From Synechococcales cyanobacterium PMM_0003 (GTDB taxonomy: Bacteria > Cyanobacteriota > Cyanobacteriia > Pseudanabaenales > Pseudanabaenaceae), in contig CASBRC010000387.1 of assembly GCA_949128015.1 (NCBI GenBank), positions 1 to 10,843 on the forward strand: DNA of 10,843 nt, in the 5' to 3' direction. The notes under the pieces were generated by a model. It was not told where the DNA came from. It did no database searches and saw only the letters and a program-made list of their open reading frames with translations. This document shows positions 6,462-10,843 of this stretch, piece by piece. How positions within the stretch are numbered: the stretch's first letter is position 1; each line of letters starts with the position of its first letter. A program made the position numbers and the translations under genes.

Positions 6462-6797
6462 GGTGTGATACTTACTAAATATCCAATGAATTAATTTAAA
6501 ACTGAGGAAGTCGAAAAAATACCGAGAAAGCAGTAATTAAACATCAAAATTCTTCATTTGAGCTAGGTCAAAATTCGCCAGCATAAGCAGGGTTTGACTT
6601 AGAATTCAAACTGTAAAATTTAATATATATTCTCCCATAGTCGCAGATCTGTGGAAGTTATTGCTTTTCTCAATAGATTGAACTTTTTCAACTGTGATTT
6701 AACATCCCTACATAATTCTAAACTATTCCTTCATGGCTTAGTCTTTTTGGGGTTAAGGTTCAGTTAATTCCATCCGCAAGACATACTTTTTTCCCAT
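6462..6797. other. Intergenic region upstream of folE
   Basis: AT-rich and without a convincing ORF. It must hold the folE promoter. A TTGACC is present on the minus strand (around 6565-6570), but a matching -10 box is weak. No riboswitch, tRNA or strong repeat was recognised. Confidence 0.5.
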
Positions 6798-6844
6798 CCA
6801 AAAGTTAGTGTTGCGGTGCTTCGCACCGCAACACTAACTTTTGG
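6798..6844. terminator. Perfect 22-bp hairpin after the SDR gene
   Basis: 6798-6819 pairs with 6823-6844 around the loop TTC; the tip is TTGCGGTGC/GCACCGCAA. It begins 5 bases past the SDR stop codon on the minus strand. The right end continues GGGTTT like the other large hairpins, but the left counterpart is degenerate (CCCATCC). It may stop SDR transcription before folE. On the minus strand it is followed by an A-rich rather than T-rich stretch, so intrinsic termination is uncertain. Confidence 0.55.
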
Positions 6845-6849
6845 GTTTA

Positions 6850-7584
6850 CTAGAAAGTCCCTGCATTGGGCATTAGTACAAGTTCGTTGATTATTGCGTC
6901 ATCGGGAAGATTTACTAATGTCATGATCGACTCGGCAACAGTGGCAGGTCGGAGCATAGCAGCTCGATTAAAACTTGGTGGCACTTTGTCGCCCAGAGTA
7001 TCCCATAGTGGCGTATCGACTGAGCCAGGACAAATGGACATGACCTTGATGCCATAGGGCTGCTCCTCGGCGGCGATCGCCTGAGTCAAACCTAGTAGAG
7101 CAAATTTACTGGCACAATATGCCCCCCAGTTTGGAAAACCTTGTTTGCCAGCGATCGAAGCGACGTTAATAATTGTGCCGCTTTTTTGCGATCGCATTGA
7201 TGGCAATACAGCCTGCAAGCATTGAAATACGCTAGTCAGATTTAGATCGAATAACTTTTGCCATTCAGCCAGTGGCATATCGATCAATTCGCCAATATAA
7301 GCCATGCCTGCGTTATTAATCACAATATCCACGCCGCCCATATCGGCAACGATTGCTTGGATCTTAGCCCCAACTTGAGAAATATCACCTAAATCAATTG
7401 CATAGCCTTTGGCCCTGCTACCTGCGGGTAATTCGCTAAGAATGCGATCGGGATTTCGGCTAACTAGGCTCACTTGTGCGCCTGCTTGCAATAGTTTCAT
7501 GGCAACTTCTTTGCCAATACCGCTACTTGCACCAGTCACGATCGCTCTTTTACCCGCTAATTTAGCTGATACTGTATTTGTCAT
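6850..7584 (-). CDS. Short-chain dehydrogenase/reductase (SDR)
   Basis: A 244-residue classical SDR, probably NADP(H)-dependent and cytosolic. The cofactor motif TGASSGIG is at 17-24, Arg43 follows the second strand (SRNP, often an NADP sign), NNAG is at 90-93, Asn115 is present, and the catalytic set is Ser143, Tyr156 and Lys160 (YCASK). PGSVDTP (186-192) is the usual downstream loop. The substrate cannot be read from this. Its place upstream of folE on the same strand allows a pteridine-reductase or sepiapterin-reductase-like role, but the 388-base gap with a hairpin argues against cotranscription, so this stays a guess. ATG 7582-7584 is 38 bases from the divergent membrane-protein start, so both genes share a very short promoter region. 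No clear Shine-Dalgarno sequence. Confidence 0.93.
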   Translation of the reverse strand: MTNTVSAKLAGKRAIVTGASSGIGKEVAMKLLQAGAQVSLVSRNPDRILSELPAGSRAKGYAIDLGDISQVGAKIQAIVADMGGVDIVINNAGMAYIGELIDMPLAEWQKLFDLNLTSVFQCLQAVLPSMRSQKSGTIINVASIAGKQGFPNWGAYCASKFALLGLTQAIAAEEQPYGIKVMSICPGSVDTPLWDTLGDKVPPSFNRAAMLRPATVAESIMTLVNLPDDAIINELVLMPNAGTF

Positions 7585-7605
7585 GGTTTAACTTGTTTTT
7601 TCTTA

Positions 7606-7631
7606 GTCTATGTCAAAAGTCTATGTCAAAA
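7606..7631 (+). repeat. 13-bp tandem duplication across a start codon
   Basis: GTCTATGTCAAAA occurs twice in direct succession (7606-7618, 7619-7631). Each copy contains an ATG. The two ATGs are 13 bases apart and so in different frames; only the second (7623-7625) opens the long membrane-protein frame, while the first gives a 29-codon frame. Confidence 0.9.
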
Positions 7632-8210
7632 AGAGTAGGACGGAGCTTTTGGTGGCTATGGTTGGTTGCCAATGTCGTTGGCAATACGCTGTTATCTAGC
7701 TTTATTTGGGAAGATCCTTACGATTTGCGATCGCGTATTTTTCTCAATGAAATACTACATGGAGTGGGGATTTCGATCGCTCAGTCTGTAATGTTGCGCG
7801 GTCGCTTTACCAAAGAGGGTTGGTGGTTACCGCTAACATTATTGGGTTGGAGCGTGGGGCTAATAATTATATTTTTTATGCCGTTTTTTGTGCCATCGCT
7901 ATTCCCCCGATCTCAGTCACCAAACTTACCGATGCTATCAAGTTTGCTCGTTGACTTTGCGATTATTGGCACTAGTGTAGGGGTCTGCCAATGGCAATTA
8001 CTCAAGTCGTTTCGAGTCGGGGGATTGTGGTTATTTGCTAGTGCGATCGCCTTGTCACTGAGTGCTTTTGGGTTATATCTTGGCTATATGGCGGGATCGA
8101 CGATATTAGCCAATACTTTACAAGGGACAATTTATGGGGCGATTACTGGATTTGCGGTTATTAAAATTTTGCGATCGCCCAAAATATTATCAAAACCCAA
8201 AAAAGAGTGA
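7623..8210 (+). CDS. Multi-pass membrane protein with internal repeats, unknown function
   Basis: A 195-residue, strongly hydrophobic protein with about six membrane segments, near residues 9-27, 41-56, 67-90, 103-125, 130-153 and 160-180. The stretch GISIAQSVMLRGRFTKEGWWLPLTLLGW (about 48-75) resembles GTSVGVCQWQLLKSFRVGGLWLFASAIALS (about 116-145), and GTIYGAITGFAVIKIL looks like the closing part of the same unit. This G..iG..Q..LLr....gWW pattern occurs in many uncharacterised cyanobacterial membrane proteins, from memory; no function is known to me. ATG 7623 is preferred over an in-frame TTG at 7578, which would overlap the SDR start. No Shine-Dalgarno sequence is seen. The last nine codons, including the stop, lie in the left arm of a large hairpin. 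Confidence 0.75.
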   Translation: MSKRVGRSFWWLWLVANVVGNTLLSSFIWEDPYDLRSRIFLNEILHGVGISIAQSVMLRGRFTKEGWWLPLTLLGWSVGLIIIFFMPFFVPSLFPRSQSPNLPMLSSLLVDFAIIGTSVGVCQWQLLKSFRVGGLWLFASAIALSLSAFGLYLGYMAGSTILANTLQGTIYGAITGFAVIKILRSPKILSKPKKE

Positions 8211-8247
8211 GGCGGCGCGGAGCGCCGCCTCATTCTTTTTTGGGTTT
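8193..8247. terminator. 26-bp hairpin overlapping the stop codons of two convergent genes
   Basis: 8193-8218 pairs with 8222-8247 around the loop GGA, with one G-T pair. The arms run AAACCCAAAAAAGAG... to ...CTTTTTTGGGTTT with the GC tip GGCGGCGC/GCGCCGCC. It contains the stop codon of the membrane-protein gene (8208-8210) and two bases of the stop codon of the gene on the other strand (8246-8248). The GC tip followed by T6 on both strands is a good bidirectional terminator. Confidence 0.8.
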
Positions 8248-8755
8248 AATCGAGTGTGGATTCGATAAAACGTAAATCTCGTTTTAAAAATGTATGTTCA
8301 CCTGTGTCCGTCTCGACCATCGCCCTAATTAGGCTGGTTCGAGTTACCAACAATTTCGCCATATAGTAAGGACTGTCGGGATCAAGGATCAAAACGCGAT
8401 CGCCAATTTTTAATGCTCGAATGGTCGGGATTGGCATGTTTTTTTTGCGTTCTAGAGTTGCGTCAGAGTTGTCATTTGCTGAAAGAGCTGCTAATCCAGA
8501 AGCGGAAACTCGATCTTTAATTAAGCTTTCTACATATTGCTTGAGTTTTTGCTCTAAAGCCGATTCTAAGATCGCAAATCGATCCTGTTCACTATCCTCA
8601 TTTAAAACCTGCTGCAAACCTTGAATTACTAATTCCGATTCAGTTTTGCCAGTGATTTTGATTTTCTCTACCAAAGCTGCATAGAGTTCACTAGATAGCT
8701 CGACCGTTAATAAGTGATTGGTAAAATTAATGTCAGGGCGTTCCATGGTATGCAT
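8246..8755 (-). CDS. Hypothetical protein: ribbon-helix-helix-like N-terminus, SH3-like C-terminus
   Basis: A 169-residue soluble protein I do not recognise by name. Residues 15-52, LLTVELSSELYAALVEKIK followed by TGKTESELVIQGLQQVL, have the strand-helix-helix pattern of CopG-type DNA-binding folds. Residues 57-82 form a charged helix that could be a coiled coil. A low-complexity linker follows, then residues 112-165: KIGDRVLILDPDSPYYMAKLLV and a later TGEHTFLKRDLRFIE, beta-rich and like a small SH3/KOW-type barrel. A DNA- or RNA-binding role is an inference from these shapes only. Two in-frame ATGs are possible (8753-8755 and 8744-8746, giving MERPD...), neither with a Shine-Dalgarno sequence. 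A TATAAT close to the start suggests a very short leader. The stop codon lies in the shared terminator hairpin. Confidence 0.7.
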   Translation of the reverse strand: MHTMERPDINFTNHLLTVELSSELYAALVEKIKITGKTESELVIQGLQQVLNEDSEQDRFAILESALEQKLKQYVESLIKDRVSASGLAALSANDNSDATLERKKNMPIPTIRALKIGDRVLILDPDSPYYMAKLLVTRTSLIRAMVETDTGEHTFLKRDLRFIESTLD

Positions 8756-8765
8756 TGTTGATAGG

Positions 8766-8771
8766 ATTATA
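8766..8771 (-). promoter_or_regulatory. Candidate -10 box for the RHH-like gene
   Basis: TATAAT on the minus strand ends 10 bases before ATG 8753-8755. If used, transcription would begin within a few bases of the start codon, giving a nearly leaderless mRNA, consistent with the absent Shine-Dalgarno sequence. No good -35 box is seen at 17 bases. Confidence 0.35.
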
Positions 8772-8839
8772 TTTGGCTGTGAGACAACTACTATGCTCTA
8801 GTCTAAATCTCAAGTCAAAAGGCAGCAATTATCATTATA

Positions 8840-8892
8840 AAAATCGATTTTTTGAAAGTCAGTCTACGGCTGACTTTCAAAAAATCGATTTT
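8840..8892. repeat. Hairpin 1 upstream of the peroxiredoxin gene
   Basis: 8840-8862 pairs perfectly with 8870-8892 (23 bp: AAAATCGATTTTTTG... to ...CAAAAAATCGATTTT). The tip TC-TAC-GG can add two further pairs. The arm end AAAATCGATTTT is itself palindromic. The right arm shares 8883-8892 with the next hairpin. Confidence 0.85.
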
Positions 8893-8935
8893 AGGGTTTG
8901 CAAAGTCAACGACTCTGCAAACCCCAAAATCGGTT
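8883..8935. repeat. Hairpin 2 upstream of the peroxiredoxin gene, overlapping hairpin 1
   Basis: 8883-8907 pairs with 8911-8935 around the loop AAC, with two mismatches and one G-T pair in 25 positions. The arms contain GGGTTTGC / GCAAACCC. Its left arm reuses the last ten bases of hairpin 1, so the full hairpins cannot both form in one RNA. It lies 58 bases before the peroxiredoxin start. Confidence 0.8.
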
Positions 8936-8983
8936 ACATAATGAAAATTTCTGGTCAAAAAGCTAAAATCAAAAGTAAAGAAT

Positions 8984-8987
8984 AGGA
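8984..8987 (+). promoter_or_regulatory. Ribosome binding site of the peroxiredoxin gene
   Basis: AGGA, 6 bases before ATG 8994-8996, supports this start. It overlaps the stop codon (8983-8985) of a 14-codon frame starting at 8941. Confidence 0.6.
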
Positions 8988-8993
8988 AACTCT

Positions 8994-9446
8994 ATGTCTG
9001 TTGAAGTCGGTCAAAAAGCTCCAGATTTTACCCTGCCTAGCGATCGCGGTGACATTACCCTCAGCCGCTATACAGGTAAAACCAATGTTGTACTAGCATT
9101 TTACCCAGGAGATTTTTCTCCTCTCTGTACAAATGAGATGCAATGTTTTGCAGATGATTGGACAAAATTTCGTGAAGCTGGGGCAGAAATTCTTGGCATC
9201 AGCACTGATCCGATCGCGAAGCATATTGAGTTTTCTAAAAAATTAGGCTTACAGTTTCCTTTGCTCAGCGATCGCAATCAAGATGTTTGTAAAAAGTATG
9301 GAGTAGCGGGTTTGTTTGGCAGTAAACGCGCTTACTGCATCATTGATATTCACGGCATTGTTCGCTACAAGCATATTGAGTTTTTACCTGTATTTAAACG
9401 CGAAGATTCAGAACTCTTGGTTGTATTGCGAAGTCTCAAATCTTAG
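8994..9446 (+). CDS. Peroxiredoxin (AhpC/TSA, BCP/PrxQ-like)
   Basis: A 150-residue cytosolic thiol peroxidase expected to reduce H2O2 and organic hydroperoxides with thioredoxin or a similar donor. The opening VGQKAPDFTLPSDRG is typical. The active site reads YPGDFSPLC (37-45), the PxxxS/TxxC motif with peroxidatic Cys45, and Arg112 in SKRAYCIID is the conserved active-site arginine. Other cysteines are 51, 99 and 115. In E. coli BCP the resolving Cys lies five residues after the peroxidatic one; here Cys51 is six residues on, so whether it resolves, or the protein works as a 1-Cys enzyme, is open. The gene has its own ribosome binding site and a leader containing two overlapping hairpins. 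It is convergent with ispD across a 27-bp hairpin. Confidence 0.92.
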   Translation: MSVEVGQKAPDFTLPSDRGDITLSRYTGKTNVVLAFYPGDFSPLCTNEMQCFADDWTKFREAGAEILGISTDPIAKHIEFSKKLGLQFPLLSDRNQDVCKKYGVAGLFGSKRAYCIIDIHGIVRYKHIEFLPVFKREDSELLVVLRSLKS

Positions 9447-9455
9447 AATTAGGAA

Positions 9456-9512
9456 GATCAGCATAAACAAGAAAAGGATTGCTTTGCAATCCTTTTCTTG
9501 TTTATGCTGATC
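9456..9512. terminator. Perfect 27-bp hairpin between peroxiredoxin gene and ispD
   Basis: 9456-9482 pairs with 9486-9512 without mismatch around the loop TTT; the arms contain GAAAAGGATTGC / GCAATCCTTTTC. It begins 9 bases after the peroxiredoxin stop codon, and its right arm encodes the last codons and stop (9502-9504) of ispD on the minus strand. Its position between converging genes suits bidirectional termination, although the T-runs are inside the stem. Confidence 0.75.
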
Positions 9513-10188
9513 GCTGTTTTAAAATAAATTCAGCGATCGCAAGATCTTGCTGTGTAGTAATTTTGAGATTAGTCTCTTCACCCATCACTATTTGCACTGC
9601 TAAGCCAACCTTCTCAAATAGCGCCGCATCATCCGTAACTTCCCAGCCATGCTCAACCGCCTTAAAATGAGCATCCTTGAGTAAATTTGCTTGAAAGCCT
9701 TGTGGAGTCTGGGCAGCCCAGAGATGATCGCGGTTGGGCGTATCTACAATCGTCAGACCATTGACAACTTTAATCGTGTCCTTGACTGGCACAGCAGCAA
9801 TAAAACCCTGCATTGTTTGTAAAGACACATCACAGCGATCGAATAATTTTGGGGTTGCTAAGCATCTCGCACCATCATGGATTAAGACGCGATCGCAATC
9901 TGTTGGTAGCGCCTTTAAGCCATTAAATACTGAAGCTTGACGGGTTGCACCGCCTTGAATCAATCTAATTGGCTTAATTTGACTAACCTCATTAAAGATT
10001 TTCTGAAATTCTGGATAGTCGTGAGGTTGTCCCATTACGCCGATCCAAGCGATCGCCTCTGATGCAATCGCTGCTTCTAGAGTCCATTGCAAAATTGGTT
10101 TACCTAGTAGAGGCAGCAACAATTTATTGCGATCGGCTCCCATGCGTCTGCCGCTACCCGCCGCAGGAATTAACAAATGACAGGGCAT
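9502..10188 (-). CDS. ispD: 2-C-methyl-D-erythritol 4-phosphate cytidylyltransferase
   Basis: A 228-residue cytosolic enzyme. It joins MEP and CTP to 4-diphosphocytidyl-2-C-methylerythritol and pyrophosphate in the MEP route that feeds carotenoids, the chlorophyll phytyl tail and quinones. The CTP-binding loop PAAGSGRRMG (8-17) is followed by NK (Lys22), GGATRQASVFNGL (79-91), the metal/ribose motif IHDGAR (103-108), VPVKDTIK (133-140), TPNRDHLWAAQTPQGF (150-165), VTDDA, and ETNLKIT with Lys209. All are standard IspD motifs and the length is normal. ATG 10186-10188 lies 4 bases from the stop of the DUF2839 gene, so the two are probably cotranscribed. No strong Shine-Dalgarno sequence is seen. 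The 3' end is embedded in a terminator hairpin. Confidence 0.97.
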   Translation of the reverse strand: MPCHLLIPAAGSGRRMGADRNKLLLPLLGKPILQWTLEAAIASEAIAWIGVMGQPHDYPEFQKIFNEVSQIKPIRLIQGGATRQASVFNGLKALPTDCDRVLIHDGARCLATPKLFDRCDVSLQTMQGFIAAVPVKDTIKVVNGLTIVDTPNRDHLWAAQTPQGFQANLLKDAHFKAVEHGWEVTDDAALFEKVGLAVQIVMGEETNLKITTQQDLAIAEFILKQRSA

Positions 10189-10192
10189 AAAA

Positions 10193-10411
10193 TTAATCGG
10201 CTAGATGCCACCAGCCAAAGGCAGGACCAACAAACCGAATCGTGACCCAAATTAGTGCGGTTGCGCCAATACCATACCAAGCTGCTTGAGTGGAAACCTC
10301 AACAAACTTACTCGCCTTGCCTTTGCTCAAAAAAGGCAGCCATGAGGCGACAGGCTCAGATCTGCCATACTCTTCGCCTAATACTTCCTTGCGGCGTTTT
10401 GACTCGCCCAT
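10193..10411 (-). CDS. DUF2839-type small membrane protein
   Basis: A 72-residue protein starting MGESKRRKEVLGEEYG, the opening I recall for the cyanobacterial DUF2839 family, and ending FVGPAFGWWHLAD. The basic first part is probably cytosolic. One membrane segment at about 43-66 (AAWYGIGATALIWVTIRFVG) reaches almost to the C-terminus. Function is unknown. The frame is open seven codons further upstream to a GTG at 10430-10432, but AGGAG at 10420-10424 with an 8-base spacer points to ATG 10409-10411. It is probably the first gene of an operon with ispD (4-base gap), though I know of no functional link to isoprenoid synthesis. Confidence 0.88.
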   Translation of the reverse strand: MGESKRRKEVLGEEYGRSEPVASWLPFLSKGKASKFVEVSTQAAWYGIGATALIWVTIRFVGPAFGWWHLAD

Positions 10412-10419
10412 AATATTTA

Positions 10420-10424
10420 CTCCT
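10420..10424 (-). promoter_or_regulatory. Ribosome binding site of the DUF2839 gene
   Basis: AGGAG on the minus strand, 8 bases before ATG 10409-10411. It lies inside the longer candidate reading frame, which is why the shorter protein is preferred. Confidence 0.7.
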
Positions 10425-10514
10425 AAACTCACAATCTATCTAATGATATAGCCTCAAAAGTAAATGCGATCGCACAATCCCGATCGCCTCAAATTCACCA
10501 ACTGCGATCGCACA

Positions 10515-10520
10515 TATAAT
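10515..10520 (+). promoter_or_regulatory. Candidate -10 box for the antitoxin-like gene
   Basis: A perfect TATAAT, 21 bases before ATG 10542. A HIP1 octamer (10504-10511) lies in the spacer region. A -35 match is weak (AATTCA at 17 bases). GGAGA at 10532-10536, 5 bases before the ATG, is a good ribosome binding site. Confidence 0.5.
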
Positions 10521-10541
10521 AAGGTTGAATTGGAGATAAAT

Positions 10542-10843
10542 ATGCTACTAAATCAACGCCTTGAGTTATTGTCAGAACTTGAACAAACTCCAGAAGAATA
10601 TATTCCAGAGTTGTTAAATCTTGTACGGGTTTTTCGTCAGAGTCGGATGATAACGATGCAGACATTATCTGCAAGTACTTGGGAAAAGGCGATGGATCAG
10701 ATTAATAACAATACTCCAGACCTTCAAAAACTAAGACGGCAAAAACTCAAACAATTGTTTGAGTCTTGGGCTATTCTCGATACTGAAGATGAACAAAAAG
10801 AAGCTCTGCAAATTATTGAATCTCTTGAAGGCGTTTCTATCTA
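10542..10843 (+). CDS. Small antitoxin-like protein, 3' end at or just past window edge
   Basis: 100 codons are present: MLLNQRLELLSELEQTPEEY..., ending ...IIESLEGVSI plus the bases TA. The opening, a helix with ExxELExTPExxxxExLxLxRxFR, resembles cyanobacterial small proteins that often precede toxin genes (KLLxELExxPExLLxEVLxFLxFLK type). The middle is charged and helical (EKAMDQINNN, LRRQKLKQLFESW). I do not recognise the exact family. If the next base is A or G, the protein ends at Ile100, so a partner gene may start right after the window. ATG 10542 is supported by GGAGA with a 5-base spacer and a TATAAT upstream. The gene is divergent from DUF2839-ispD and shares with it a 130-base region holding two HIP1 octamers. 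Confidence 0.7.
   Translation, partial: MLLNQRLELLSELEQTPEEYIPELLNLVRVFRQSRMITMQTLSASTWEKAMDQINNNTPDLQKLRRQKLKQLFESWAILDTEDEQKEALQIIESLEGVSI

Noticed and set aside
7578..7622. TTG start of the membrane protein at 7578
   Set aside because: Would overlap the divergent SDR start codon and has no ribosome binding site; ATG 7623 opens the natural N-terminus.
8755..8985. Plus-strand frame of 76 codons in front of the peroxiredoxin gene
   Set aside because: Starts at TTG without a ribosome binding site and is made mostly of the two hairpin repeats; composition follows the repeats, not a protein.
8941..8985. 14-codon frame MKISGQKAKIKSKE ending on the peroxiredoxin ribosome binding site
   Set aside because: Could be a leader peptide, but it has no ribosome binding site and no regulatory codon run. 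Mentioned only with the overlapping hairpins.
10442..10541. Repeated TGCGATCGCACA considered as an operator
   Set aside because: GCGATCGC (HIP1) is scattered through the whole window, inside genes too, so two copies here need no regulatory explanation.

Overview
The window looks like chromosomal DNA of a cyanobacterium. By eye there are about two dozen copies of the octamer GCGATCGC (HIP1), inside and between genes. The gene content agrees: a PsbQ/CyanoQ-like photosystem II protein, a DUF2839-type small membrane protein, a thioredoxin-fold thylakoid protein and IspD of the MEP isoprenoid route. The abundance of long, near-perfect hairpins between genes suggests a Pseudanabaena-like lineage, but that is an impression, not a result. 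No rRNA, tRNA or CRISPR array was seen.

Layout. 1-351 (-) is the N-terminal part of a cysteine desulfurase that runs off the left edge. 398-856 (-) is a PsbQ-like lumenal protein. 917-2170 (-) is an M16-family peptidase homologue without zinc ligands. A 684-bp gene-free stretch follows, holding a large inverted repeat. 2855-4213 (+) is an HD-domain-like protein of unknown role, convergent with a thioredoxin-like [2Fe-2S] ferredoxin (4258-4677, -). Between that and a thylakoid thioredoxin-fold protein (4897-5508, -) lies a roughly 139-bp non-autonomous transposable element with terminal inverted repeats and a target duplication. A second short inverted-repeat element touches the start codon of 4897-5508. 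Then come folE (5694-6461, -), an SDR oxidoreductase (6850-7584, -), a divergent multi-pass membrane protein (7623-8210, +), a possible ribbon-helix-helix protein with an SH3-like tail (8246-8755, -), a peroxiredoxin (8994-9446, +), ispD (9502-10188, -) with a DUF2839 gene four bases upstream of it (10193-10411, -), and a small antitoxin-like ORF (10542 to the right edge, +).

How the genes relate. Most are separate housekeeping, redox or photosynthesis genes rather than one pathway. The clearest operon is DUF2839-ispD. FolE and the SDR point the same way, but 388 bp and a hairpin separate them, so a shared pteridine role is only a possibility. I found no convincing new multi-gene system.

The most distinctive signal is the intergenic DNA. 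Nearly every gap carries a hairpin with 10-27 bp arms, mostly with a loop of exactly three bases. Several have arms bounded by AAACCC...GGGTTT, and some overlap the stop codons of convergent genes. One element sits inside the loop of another palindrome, and two hairpins upstream of the peroxiredoxin gene are mutually exclusive.
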